From Helicobacter sp. 11S03491-1 (GTDB taxonomy: Bacteria; Campylobacterota; Campylobacteria; Campylobacterales; Helicobacteraceae), in contig NZ_MLAO01000001.1 in NCBI RefSeq assembly GCF_002272835.1, positions 218,742 to 282,741 of the forward strand: a DNA stretch of 64,000 nucleotides, read 5' to 3'. Under the pieces are notes generated by a model. The model was given only the letters and a program-made list of their open reading frames with translations. It ran no database searches and was not told where the DNA came from. Positions 34,075 through 43,132 of the stretch are shown here, piece by piece; the stretch's first letter is position 1; each line of letters starts with the position of its first letter. Made by a program: the position numbers and the translations under genes.

Positions 34075-35046
34075 ATGAAAAAAATAATTTTATTAATATT
34101 ATCTGTATGGGGGTTGCTTCATGCAGGAAATTCTATTGAAATAAAGGACTATTTTGGTATCCAAACTCTACCCCAACCAATTAATCGCGTCATTTATTTA
34201 GGGAGCTATGCAGAAGTTCCTGCTATGCTAGGCATTTGGGATAAAGTTGTAGGGATGGCAGAATATGGATTTAAAAGCGATATTGTCCAAGCAACAGCCA
34301 AAAACTTAAGCAAAATTAAAAAACTAAGCGACGATCATTATGCCGCACTCAATATTGAAGAGCTTAAAAAACTCTCCCCGGATCTTGTTATTACTTATGT
34401 AGGAAATCCTCAAGCTGTAAAATTTGCTAAAAAATTTGGTATCAATTTTTTATCTTTCAAAAATACAAATATTCAAAGTGTCATCTCTGATATTACCACA
34501 CAAGCAAAAGTACTGGGCAAAGAAACTCAAACTCTACCCAAAATAGCCAAAATGGAAGAAATTCTAGCGCTTATACAAGACAAACTCAAGCATATCCCCA
34601 ATCAAAAGAAAGCTATCGAAATTTTTCACCAACAAAATCAAGTGAGTGGTAAAAACAGCCTTGATTCAGATATCTTGGAGAAAGGAGGGGTTAAAAATAT
34701 CGCTTTAGAATATGTTGAAAATGGTCGGGCGCAAATCAGCCTTGAAAACATTATTTCTCAAAACCCGGATATTATTTTTATTTGGTGGCTAAGCCCTTAT
34801 AACCCTCAAGACATCCTTTCAAATCCACAATTCCAAACTATCAATGCAGTCAAGAATAAACAAGTTTATAAACTCCCTCCTATTGATATTGGAGGACCGC
34901 GCACACCTCTTATATCTCTTTTTGTTGCCCTAAAAGCTTATCCGCAAGCTTTTAAAGATATTCATATCAATGCTTTATTGCAAGAATATTACCAAGACAT
35001 CTTCAATCTAACCCCATCACAAACAAAAAAATTCTTATGGGATTAA
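34075..35046 (+). CDS. Periplasmic metal/metallophore-binding protein (CeuE/BtuF type)
   Basis: A 323-residue substrate-binding protein of the helical-backbone class used for iron chelates, haem, cobalamin and nickel complexes. Signal peptide about 1-17. Features: IEIKDYFGIQTLPQPINRVIYLGSYAEVPAMLG, LNIEELKKLSPDLVITY, and the second lobe with LENIISQNPDIIFIWW. ATG 34075 follows AAAGGAACAAG and is preferred to the in-frame ATG at 34060. No permease or ATPase gene is adjacent, so it must partner with a transporter elsewhere. In Helicobacter such proteins can supply nickel for urease; the ligand here is not determined. Confidence 0.85.
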   Translation: MKKIILLILSVWGLLHAGNSIEIKDYFGIQTLPQPINRVIYLGSYAEVPAMLGIWDKVVGMAEYGFKSDIVQATAKNLSKIKKLSDDHYAALNIEELKKLSPDLVITYVGNPQAVKFAKKFGINFLSFKNTNIQSVISDITTQAKVLGKETQTLPKIAKMEEILALIQDKLKHIPNQKKAIEIFHQQNQVSGKNSLDSDILEKGGVKNIALEYVENGRAQISLENIISQNPDIIFIWWLSPYNPQDILSNPQFQTINAVKNKQVYKLPPIDIGGPRTPLISLFVALKAYPQAFKDIHINALLQEYYQDIFNLTPSQTKKFLWD

Positions 35047-35062
35047 AATAGTATTCAAAACT

Positions 35063-35084
35063 CATAAGCCATTTTTGGCTTATG
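35063..35084. terminator. Bidirectional hairpin between convergent genes
   Basis: CATAAGCC and GGCTTATG flank ATTTTT, 16 nt after the binding-protein stop and 27 nt beyond the asparaginase stop on the other strand. Confidence 0.6.
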
Positions 35085-35110
35085 GAAGAAAAATATCCTA
35101 TTTAACAAAT

Positions 35111-36100
35111 TTAACAAACAAGTGTTTGCAAATAATCTTTAAATGCTTGCATATCTAAATGGTTATTTAAAATCACCCACAAAAGAATTCTTGCTTTTCT
35201 TTCACTCAAATACCCTCCCATACAAATCCCTCGTGCCATCAAATCAATCTCTGCACCTATATAACCATAAGTCTGATATACACTGGGACCATCTGTTGTT
35301 CTTGTGCAAACAACAACAGGAATCTTTTTGTTAAGTTCGCCAATCTTATAAGCCATTTCTGCGCTAACATGCCCTGCCCCAAAACCTGCAATGACTAACC
35401 CATCTTGGGTTTTTTCTACCCAATCTATTATCTCTACCCCACCACTAAGAACTTCTTCATATAAAAACACTTTTTTATCAAGCCTTTTAGGTAGATCAAA
35501 AGTTTTTCGATACAATGGGGGATAGAAGTATTCTACTCTCCCCTCAGCAATCAAACCATAAGTTTTGCCATCTGATTCAAAGGTATTTACAAGCAAGCTA
35601 TGGGATTTTCGCACCCATCTGGCAGCGTGGATTGTATCATTCATCACAACCATCACCCCTCTATTTTTGCTATTTGGACTTATTGCACAAATAATAGAAT
35701 TATAAAGATTCCTAACTCCTTCTGCCCCAATTGATTCAGGAGTTCGCATTGCACCCATTAATATCAAAGGTTCTGCCCTATCCCATAACAAATCACACAA
35801 AAAAGCGCTTTCTTCTAATGTATCTGTCCCTTGTGTAAGGATAACGCCACTTGCCCCCTCATCTACTTGTTTAAATGCCCAATTCAGAGCATCCATAATC
35901 ATTTCAAATTTCAAATGCCCGCTAGGGAGCTGAAAAAGACCTTGAGCATGAAGGCAAGCAAGTTTTTCAATCCCCGGAATGGCTGCAATAAAATCCTCTG
36001 CATTCAAACTTGGAGCAACTCCTTGTCCTTGTGATTTTTTTGTCATTGAAATTGTCCCGCCCAAAGATCCGATAGATATTTTTGGTTTTGATAATGACAT
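35111..36100 (-). CDS. L-asparaginase-family amidohydrolase, cytosolic form
   Basis: A 329-residue asparaginase/glutaminase. Thr motifs are present: SLGGTISMT near residue 14 (catalytic Thr1) and GVILTQGTDTLEE (catalytic Thr with Asp). The lid and C-terminal domain follow (GFGAGHVS, CTRTTDGPSVYQTYGYIG). No signal peptide is seen, so it is not the secreted type II form of H. pylori. It is the third gene of a unit with an MFS carrier and a tartrate-type dehydrogenase, and a related amide substrate is therefore as plausible as asparagine. Confidence 0.88.
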   Translation of the reverse strand: MSLSKPKISIGSLGGTISMTKKSQGQGVAPSLNAEDFIAAIPGIEKLACLHAQGLFQLPSGHLKFEMIMDALNWAFKQVDEGASGVILTQGTDTLEESAFLCDLLWDRAEPLILMGAMRTPESIGAEGVRNLYNSIICAISPNSKNRGVMVVMNDTIHAARWVRKSHSLLVNTFESDGKTYGLIAEGRVEYFYPPLYRKTFDLPKRLDKKVFLYEEVLSGGVEIIDWVEKTQDGLVIAGFGAGHVSAEMAYKIGELNKKIPVVVCTRTTDGPSVYQTYGYIGAEIDLMARGICMGGYLSERKARILLWVILNNHLDMQAFKDYLQTLVC

Positions 36101-36109
36101 TATTTCCTC

Positions 36110-37393
36110 CTATAATTTTCCGGGTTTTACAGCTAACATACAAAACATTCCTATACAGGTAACTACACCTGCAGCCATAAACATTGCATTATAACCTGAA
36201 GCCCAAACCAAATAGCCCGTAAGCGTAGGGGCTAAAACAGAAGCAATATTGCCTAAAAAGTGCATAATTCCACTAAATGTTCCTACTTTTGAAGCAGGGG
36301 CAGTATCAATTACTACCGTCCAATAAACCGTATTGGCAAATGAGTTCAGCGCATTACCTACTGTAATAATCGCAATAACCATCGCTGCTGAAGTTGCAAA
36401 ATTTACAGATAAAAAACTAAGTGTAGTCAGGAATAATAAAATCGCACTAAAATACCCTCGTGCAATACGCAAACTTCCTGTTTTTTTAAACAAAAAATCT
36501 GATATTTTTCCACCCAAAAGGATCGTCACACAAGCTCCAATCCAAGGAATCATACCCATATACCACAAGGAAGATAAATTGTATCCAAAGGTATCTTGTA
36601 AATATTTAGGCGTCCAAGTCAAAAGCAAAAAATTTACATAATTAAAAGCAAAATACCCCACTGTGTTAAAAATCAATGTCGGGCTCTTAAAAAAATGCCA
36701 CCATTTTAAATGTCTGTCCTCTTCATAATATGTTGTGGCAATATCACCAATAATTTCAAGTTCTTGTTCTGAAACTTTTGAGTTTTGATGAGGATAATCT
36801 GTCATTGATCGCATTAAAAAAAATAAAGCCACAATCCCTGCAACTCCAAGTACAATAAAAGTAATCCTCCAACTCTGCGTCCAAGAGAGTAAAAATACTG
36901 CCACAGGAGCAGTAAGCAAAGCACCCAAAGGAGTACTCAACAAACCCATAGACACAACAAATCCTCTCTCTTTGGGGGCTGCCCAATTACTGATAGTTTT
37001 GTTGATTACAGAATACGCCGGACCCTCAGCCAAACCAAATAAAATTCTCATAACCCCAAACCCTGCCAAAACAGAACCCCCCATAAACATAAGTCCAATA
37101 TTTCCGGCATATGCAGTGAGTATCTCAAACACTGACCAAGCAATCCCGGCTACAAGCCAAACTTTTTTAGGTCCGAATTTATCTGCAAGCATCCCTCCAA
37201 AAAGCGCTCCAAACATATACCCATAACCAAAAAAGCCCAACACATTTCCCCAAGAAGGCTTATCTAAACCATATTCATTGATAATAAATTCCCCTGAATA
37301 AGACAAAGCCCCCCTATCAATATAATTAATAAGGGCAAGCACCAGCACCAAAAAGAAAATCTTATATCGAAAATTTGTATGTCTTACTTGCAT
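36110..37393 (-). CDS. MFS transporter, anion:cation symporter type
   Basis: A 427-residue twelve-helix major facilitator. The loop 2-3 signature MLADKFGPKKVW and helix 1 NYIDRGALSYSG, with AEGPAYSVINKTISNWAAPKERG, are those of the ACS family (glucarate, galactonate, phthalate, tartrate and related organic acid uptake). It lies between the dehydrogenase and the asparaginase with 9-bp spacers, so it most likely imports the organic acid used by them. Confidence 0.9.
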   Translation of the reverse strand: MQVRHTNFRYKIFFLVLVLALINYIDRGALSYSGEFIINEYGLDKPSWGNVLGFFGYGYMFGALFGGMLADKFGPKKVWLVAGIAWSVFEILTAYAGNIGLMFMGGSVLAGFGVMRILFGLAEGPAYSVINKTISNWAAPKERGFVVSMGLLSTPLGALLTAPVAVFLLSWTQSWRITFIVLGVAGIVALFFLMRSMTDYPHQNSKVSEQELEIIGDIATTYYEEDRHLKWWHFFKSPTLIFNTVGYFAFNYVNFLLLTWTPKYLQDTFGYNLSSLWYMGMIPWIGACVTILLGGKISDFLFKKTGSLRIARGYFSAILLFLTTLSFLSVNFATSAAMVIAIITVGNALNSFANTVYWTVVIDTAPASKVGTFSGIMHFLGNIASVLAPTLTGYLVWASGYNAMFMAAGVVTCIGMFCMLAVKPGKL

Positions 37394-37402
37394 TGAATCC
37401 TC

Positions 37403-38494
37403 CTAGATATTTTTAATAACTTCACAAATACTATCCCCCACTTCGGAAGTTGTTGCTTTTCCTCCCATATCCGGAGTTTTAACACCTTCTTTGATAACTT
37501 TTTGGATAGCTTGTAAAATAGCTTGCGCCCCTTTTTTATAGATACCTTCTGCATTATCTAAAAATTCTAACATCAGCGCCCCTGACCAAATCATACCAAT
37601 AGGATTGGCGATATTTTTACCAAAAATATCCGGGGCAGAACCATGCACAGGCTCAAAAAGTGAAGGAAATTTTCTTTCAGGATTGATATTTGCCGAAGCA
37701 GCAAGTCCGATAGTACCTGCGCATGCAGGACCCAAATCTGAAAGAATATCTCCAAATAAATTCGAAGCTACTACAACATTAAATCTTTCAGGTTGCAAAA
37801 CAAACCTTGCGCATAAAATATCAATGTGTTGTTTGTCATATTTGACATCAGGGAAGCGTTTTGCCATTTCTTCAAGCCTTTGATCCCAATAAGGCATGCT
37901 AATAGCAATACCATTTGATTTTGTAGCCGAACTAAGAGTTTTTTTGGCTGAATTTTGTGCAAGAGTAAAGGCATAAGCAAGCACTCTATCCACCCCGCGT
38001 CTTGTAAAAATTGATTCTTGAATTACAAATTCATTCTCTGTTCCCTCAAACATCTTCCCCCCAACAGCTGAATATTCTCCTTCTGTATTTTCTCGCACTA
38101 CAACAAAATCAATATCTTTGCTACTCTTGCCTGCTAATGGACAAGGTACCCCTTCTATAAGTCTCACGGGACGCAAATTAATATATTGATCAAAATCTCT
38201 TCTAAATTTCAACAAAGAACCCCACAAAGAAATATGATCAGGGACTTTATCCGGCATCCCCACAGCACCAAAATAAATTGCATCATAGCCTTTAAGTATC
38301 TCAAACCAATCATCAGGCATCATTTTTTGATGCTTTAGATAATAATCGCAATTTGCAAAATCAAAGTGATCAAATTTGAGATCAAAACCAAATTTTTTTC
38401 CTACACATTCTAAAACCTTCAATCCCTCAGGCATCACTTCATTGCCAATCCCATCACCACAAATTACAGCAATCTTAAATATATCTTTTTTCAT
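37403..38494 (-). CDS. ttuC: Tartrate/3-isopropylmalate-type dehydrogenase
   Basis: A 363-residue NAD-dependent beta-decarboxylating dehydrogenase of the TtuC/YeaU branch. N-terminal IAVICGDGIGNEVMPEGLKVL, arginines in LRPVRLIEGVPCPL, VVRENTEGEYSAVGG, and the metal-site Asp in NLFGDILSDLGP are visible, as is FEPVHGSAPDIFGKNIANPIG. The KxxxY-like active-site region is the tartrate/malate type, acting on tartrate or D-malate to yield pyruvate or oxaloacetate-related products. It opens the three-gene organic acid unit; TATAAT (minus strand, 38601-38596) about 100 bp upstream is a candidate -10. The gene symbol reflects family likeness only. Confidence 0.85.
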   Translation of the reverse strand: MKKDIFKIAVICGDGIGNEVMPEGLKVLECVGKKFGFDLKFDHFDFANCDYYLKHQKMMPDDWFEILKGYDAIYFGAVGMPDKVPDHISLWGSLLKFRRDFDQYINLRPVRLIEGVPCPLAGKSSKDIDFVVVRENTEGEYSAVGGKMFEGTENEFVIQESIFTRRGVDRVLAYAFTLAQNSAKKTLSSATKSNGIAISMPYWDQRLEEMAKRFPDVKYDKQHIDILCARFVLQPERFNVVVASNLFGDILSDLGPACAGTIGLAASANINPERKFPSLFEPVHGSAPDIFGKNIANPIGMIWSGALMLEFLDNAEGIYKKGAQAILQAIQKVIKEGVKTPDMGGKATTSEVGDSICEVIKNI

Positions 38495-38595
38495 TTATAC
38501 TCCAAAATACTCCATCAGGAATTTAATCAAAGTATCTCATAAATAAATAAAATTTTAAAAATTTTTTATTTTTATTTGTTAGAGTGTGTTTCATA

Positions 38596-38601
38596 ATTAT
38601 A
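38596..38601 (-). promoter_or_regulatory. Candidate -10 of the ttuC-carrier-asparaginase operon
   Basis: TATAAT on the minus strand (preceded by AATG) about 100 bp upstream of the dehydrogenase ATG, in an AT-rich gap of 232 bp. No regulator gene is nearby. Confidence 0.4.
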
Positions 38602-38641
38602 CATTTAATAATGAATATAAGATTCAAAATATTAAATAAAC

Positions 38642-38670
38642 TTTATCAATCTGATAGATGGATTGATAAA
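38642..38670 (-). terminator. Terminator after the czn operon
   Basis: TTTATCAATC and GATTGATAAA pair perfectly around a 9-nt loop, 56 bp beyond the DUF3240-like stop. On the minus strand it is followed by T-rich sequence (GTTTATTTAATATTTTG). Confidence 0.6.
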
Positions 38671-38726
38671 TTCCTAATGTTAGCGTGAATTTTTTGATCT
38701 ATTTGGATAATAAAATTTTTCAATTT

Positions 38727-39011
38727 TTAAACTTCATTGACGGAAGATAAAAACATGATTCGCACCTCATTTCTTCCAAAAAGTTTATAAATCTTTTCTA
38801 TAAGAGCCCCAGCTATTTCTTCTGTAAGGAAAATTCTAAAAACTCCATAATCTTTCCTGCCACTTACTTGTTCTTTTTCACTCAGAAGTAAAGAAGTTGC
38901 AGCATATTTATGGCACTCAAAATAATAAAAATCATCAAATCCATCTTCAAGCAATGTATCTACGATACTATCTTTGAGCCTTATATCTGCATAAATTTCA
39001 AGCAAAACCAT
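38727..39011 (-). CDS. DUF3240-like small protein of the metal-efflux operon
   Basis: A 94-residue cytosolic protein with a ferredoxin-like pattern (beta: VLLEIYADI; helix: KDSIVDTLLEDG; then strands YYFECHKYAAT, YGVFRIFLTE and a helix). It follows cznA by 9 bp, the position of the small DUF3240 family gene in H. pylori and of similar genes beside other CzcA-type pumps. The fold is PII/CutA-like, and a single pair of His/Cys (ECHK) could touch metal, so a sensing or regulatory role for the pump is a reasonable inference. Confidence 0.8.
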   Translation of the reverse strand: MVLLEIYADIRLKDSIVDTLLEDGFDDFYYFECHKYAATSLLLSEKEQVSGRKDYGVFRIFLTEEIAGALIEKIYKLFGRNEVRIMFLSSVNEV

Positions 39012-39020
39012 CCCTTATCC

Positions 39021-42000
39021 TTAAAGCTTAATTTTTTTTGCCAATACTCTAAACATTGGAGGCAAAAGCAAAAGTGTCAAAATACTTGAAGTAACCAGAC
39101 CACCAAGAACGACAATAGCCAGGGGTTTTTGGACTTCTGATCCCACTCCATGAGAAAGCAACATGGGCACCAATCCAAGTCCGGCAATAAATGCTGTCAT
39201 CAATACAGGACGCAACCTTCTTTTTGCTCCAATAACAACTGTTTCATCGATACTTTTACCTTGCTTAAGCAATTCTTTAAAATATCCAATCATAACAACA
39301 CCATTTAACACTGCAATCCCAAAAAGAGCAATGAACCCAACACTAGCAGGCACAGAAATATATTCTCCGGATAAAAATAAAGAAATCAACCCCCCTGTGA
39401 TAGCAAAAGGAATATTTAACAAAATAAGCAATGCTAAAGGAATACTTCTAAATGTGAAAAATAAAATAAAAAAGATGACTAAAATACTAATAGGGATAAC
39501 TGTTGCTAATCGCATATTAGCACGTTGTTGATTCTCAAATTGTCCCCCATAAGTGATAAAATAATTAGGCGGGAGTTTGATTTGTGAAGCGATTTTAGAT
39601 TTAATTTCATCGACAAAACCACCCAAGTCTCTATCAACCACATTACTTCGCACCACACTCATCCGACGGCTATTTTCACGCACAATACTTACAGGACCAT
39701 CAATTTCATCTATATGGGCAATTGAAGTAATTGGGACAGCATAACCTCGATCTGAAGACATTTCCAGACTTTTTAGTTTCGTAATATCTGTAGAAATTTC
39801 AGGATTTTGACGGATAATTACAGGTATCCTGGCAAACCCCGTAGGGATATAATCAATCAATATCCCTTCCAAAGAAGACTTCAAAAATTTAGAAAATTCA
39901 TCACTTGTAATGCCTACATTCGCCATTGCATGACGTTCAGGAGTCACTAAAAGATAATTCACCCCTTCATTTAATGTTGTAAAAACTTCACTTGAACCTC
40001 TGATCCCCTTAAGTAACCCGGCAATTTGGGCACTCAATTTGTTAAGCTCATCAATATCATCACCAAAAATTTTAATCGCCAAATCTCCCCTTACTCCTGT
40101 AAGCATCTCAGAAATTCGCATATCAATAGGTTGGGTAAAAATAAAGCTAATTCCCTTAAAATCTTCCAGAGAATCAGAGATTTTTGTAATCAGTTGTGAT
40201 TTTGTTTTCACACTCCATTCATCTTTGGGTTTGAGTGAAATAAACATATCTGTCTGATTGAGTCCTCCTAAATCCAATCCCAACTCATCAGAACCTGTCC
40301 TAGCTACCATTGTTTTGACTTCAGAAACATCTTGGCGGATTTTTTGTTCCACTTTTAAAATAAGTTCTCTTGATTGGGCTAGAGAAATTGAAGGAGTAGT
40401 TTCAACAGTAAGAACTATATCTCCCTCATCAAGCGTAGGCATAAAAGCCTTACCTATAAAAGGAAAAAGCGAGAAGCTCGCGATCAAAAATAAAGCTGCA
40501 CCTCCAAACATCATTTTAGAATGTTTAAGCGAAAAATCAAGCATGGGGTTATAAAGATAATAAAAAAATCTTGTCAATAAAGTTTCTTTGTGTTCTTTGA
40601 CTTTAAGTACAAAAGAGCTAATAACAGGGATCAAAGTGATAGAGAGGAATAAAGATCCCAACAGAGCAAATACAATACTGGCTGCCAAAGGACGAAACAT
40701 CTTGCCTTCGAGTCCCTCAAGAGAAAGAATAGGGATAAAAAAGATGATAATAATTATAATCCCGCTAACTACAGATACGGCAATTTCTTTGCAAGCGCGA
40801 TAAATTGCATGGAGTTTGGTAGTGGATTTGTTGGCACTAAGCTTTTCAAAAGCATTCTCAACCACCACCACAGCAGAATCTACCAAAATTCCAATCGCAA
40901 TAGCCAACCCACCCAAACTCATTAAATTAGCACTCATTCCATCTATTTTCATCAAAATAAAAGCTACAGATAATGCAAGAGGCAAAATCACACTCACTGC
41001 AATAGCCGCACGCAAATCTCCCAAAAACAAAAATAAGGTAATAATAATGAGGGCAATTGCTTCAATAAGAGCTTTTGAAACAGTATCGACAGCTTTTTGG
41101 GTCAATTCAGAACGATCATAGAATGGATTAATACTCACACCCTTTGGGAGATTGGGCTTAATTTCTTCAAGTTTTTTCTTCACTTGGGTAATCGTATCTC
41201 TGGAATTTGCCCCCTTAAGAGAAAGCACCAACCCCTCAGTGGTTTCTCCTATGCCATCTTTTGTTACAAAACCAAGTCTTGTGCGATAATTAGAGACAAC
41301 ATTGCAAAAATCACCTATATGGATATACCCTGTTTTGGTTGGGATTGTAATGCTTTTGATTTCATCTTCATTGAGTGCCCCGCTTTGGATTTTGACTAAA
41401 AAAGTCTCTCCATCTCTATCGACTCTGCCCGCGCCATCATTTTTTAGATTTGCCTTTAATACGTTTTCTAAACCTGATATAGAAATACCCAACCTAGCCA
41501 TATCATTAAAATCAGGAATAACAACAATTGCCTTAGAATAACCCCCCAATGAATTCACATCAGCAACACCCTTAATCGTGCGGAGTGCAGGACGGATGAC
41601 AAAATCAAGCAATTGGCGTTTTTCCACCTCAGACAAATCACCATCAATCGTAAACATAAACATATCTGAAAGCGGCGTTACAATTGGCGCCATTCCACCC
41701 TCGACACCTTCGGGCAATTCGGGCAAAGTCGTGGCAAGTTTCTCATTGACCATATTCCTTGCCAAATAAATATCTACTTTGTCATCAAAATCAATCGTAA
41801 TGTCTGCTACTGCATATTTTGAAGTGCTTCTAAGAGATTTTTGTCCTTGTAATCCCAACAACTCCATCTCCAAAGGTCGCACAACACGATTTTCCATCTC
41901 TTCAGGAGACATGCCCGGAGACTTCAGAACAATCTTGACTTGTGTAGAAGAAACATCCGGAAAGGCATCAATAGGGATAGATATAAAACTATAAGTCCCA

Positions 42001-42077
42001 AAAAGAAACAAAACAACAGCGCAAATAATGACCATTATTCTTTGACGGAGTGAAAATTCAATAATTTTTGCCAGCAT
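39021..42077 (-). CDS. cznA: Heavy-metal RND efflux pump CznA
   Basis: A 1018-residue inner-membrane proton-driven efflux pump of the HME-RND family. The transmembrane helix 4 relay motif is AIAIGILVDSAVVVVEN (Asp and Glu present; the leading position is Ala, as in CusA, and not the Asp of CzcA DFG). Two large periplasmic loops and twelve helices are evident, including IPLALLILLNIPFAITGGLI and GIAVLNGVVMIGYFKE. It should export Cd, Zn and Ni to the outside with CznB and CznC; in H. pylori CznABC protects urease nickel balance. The ATG overlaps the cznB stop by one base (TAATG). Confidence 0.95.
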   Translation of the reverse strand: MLAKIIEFSLRQRIMVIICAVVLFLFGTYSFISIPIDAFPDVSSTQVKIVLKSPGMSPEEMENRVVRPLEMELLGLQGQKSLRSTSKYAVADITIDFDDKVDIYLARNMVNEKLATTLPELPEGVEGGMAPIVTPLSDMFMFTIDGDLSEVEKRQLLDFVIRPALRTIKGVADVNSLGGYSKAIVVIPDFNDMARLGISISGLENVLKANLKNDGAGRVDRDGETFLVKIQSGALNEDEIKSITIPTKTGYIHIGDFCNVVSNYRTRLGFVTKDGIGETTEGLVLSLKGANSRDTITQVKKKLEEIKPNLPKGVSINPFYDRSELTQKAVDTVSKALIEAIALIIITLFLFLGDLRAAIAVSVILPLALSVAFILMKIDGMSANLMSLGGLAIAIGILVDSAVVVVENAFEKLSANKSTTKLHAIYRACKEIAVSVVSGIIIIIIFFIPILSLEGLEGKMFRPLAASIVFALLGSLFLSITLIPVISSFVLKVKEHKETLLTRFFYYLYNPMLDFSLKHSKMMFGGAALFLIASFSLFPFIGKAFMPTLDEGDIVLTVETTPSISLAQSRELILKVEQKIRQDVSEVKTMVARTGSDELGLDLGGLNQTDMFISLKPKDEWSVKTKSQLITKISDSLEDFKGISFIFTQPIDMRISEMLTGVRGDLAIKIFGDDIDELNKLSAQIAGLLKGIRGSSEVFTTLNEGVNYLLVTPERHAMANVGITSDEFSKFLKSSLEGILIDYIPTGFARIPVIIRQNPEISTDITKLKSLEMSSDRGYAVPITSIAHIDEIDGPVSIVRENSRRMSVVRSNVVDRDLGGFVDEIKSKIASQIKLPPNYFITYGGQFENQQRANMRLATVIPISILVIFFILFFTFRSIPLALLILLNIPFAITGGLISLFLSGEYISVPASVGFIALFGIAVLNGVVMIGYFKELLKQGKSIDETVVIGAKRRLRPVLMTAFIAGLGLVPMLLSHGVGSEVQKPLAIVVLGGLVTSSILTLLLLPPMFRVLAKKIKL

Positions 42078-43132
42078 TATTCTTCACCTATATTATTGAT
42101 AATGCCTTTAAGGGCAATCAATGCCCCGGAGGCTATTTTATCTCCAATTTTGATTTCTTTATTGTTGATGACAAATTGATTGTCTCTTTCTTCGATAATT
42201 TTAACAGCCTTTGGCAAAAAACCTTCATCTGTCTTGAGAAATACTAAATAGTCCTTGCCGTTTTTGATAACTGTGCTTGAGGGAATGACAATAGAGTCCT
42301 TAGGTCTTATCCCATCAATATAAACATCAATCATCTGACCTACTCTAAAATCTCCCTTATCTAAAAGTGCTGTTGCCAAAATCGTATTAGATGTTTTATC
42401 AAGAACAACAGATACAGATTGGATAACTCCAATTTTTTTACCATATTCATCAAAAACAACAGCACCTTTTTTAACATTTTCAGAAATACTGATTGGAAGT
42501 TTGATTCTAGCAAGCAAATCACTATCGCGTGAAATTCGGATATAAGGAGTAAATGCGGGGATTTTTTCGCCTGTTTTTATAGGAGCAACAGATAAAATTC
42601 CATTATCTTTGGCAATAACACGAAAACCATATTTCCCTTTTGGATTGTGCGAGTCAATCCCCAAAATACTCAAAGTAGATTCAATTTGTTTGAGTTTAAG
42701 TTCCATTTCTTGACTTGCCAAATAGCTTGTTTGGTATTCTCTTTTTGAAATAACACCTGCTTGATAAAGTTCTTTATCTTTTTTGGTAATATCTTGGGCT
42801 ACTTTGAGTTTATTTTGTGTATTTTGGAGTTCAAAATATAAATTACTTAAATCAATAGAGCTGACTTCACAAATAACATCTCCTTCTTTGAGACTTTCTC
42901 CTTCACGTTTATAAAGCGCTGTAACAATAACATCAAAACTTGAGCTTTGTGTAGTAGAGCTTTTGTCATTAAAATCAATATAAGCATTAAAAGGAAGTCC
43001 TTTGCTTGGAGTTTTGTTATCCACTGTGATAATATGAATACCAAGCTTATCAAGTTGTTGGTTTGAAATTTTTATTTCATCATATCCCCATATTATTGAA
43101 ATAAATAACATCAAAAATAACCATTGTTTCAT
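42077..43132 (-). CDS. cznB: Periplasmic adaptor CznB (membrane fusion protein)
   Basis: A 351-residue membrane fusion protein linking the RND pump to its outer membrane channel. Signal peptide about 1-15 (WLFLMLFISIIWG); the lipoyl-like hairpin region (VTALYKREGESLKEGDVICEVSS), a helical hairpin of about 50 residues (KLKVAQDITKKDKELYQAGVISKREY) and the beta-barrel part (PYIRISRDSDLLARIKLP, VGQMIDVYIDG) are visible. No His-rich metal chaperone extension. Start and stop overlap its neighbours by one base each. Confidence 0.93.
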   Translation of the reverse strand: MKQWLFLMLFISIIWGYDEIKISNQQLDKLGIHIITVDNKTPSKGLPFNAYIDFNDKSSTTQSSSFDVIVTALYKREGESLKEGDVICEVSSIDLSNLYFELQNTQNKLKVAQDITKKDKELYQAGVISKREYQTSYLASQEMELKLKQIESTLSILGIDSHNPKGKYGFRVIAKDNGILSVAPIKTGEKIPAFTPYIRISRDSDLLARIKLPISISENVKKGAVVFDEYGKKIGVIQSVSVVLDKTSNTILATALLDKGDFRVGQMIDVYIDGIRPKDSIVIPSSTVIKNGKDYLVFLKTDEGFLPKAVKIIEERDNQFVINNKEIKIGDKIASGALIALKGIINNIGEE

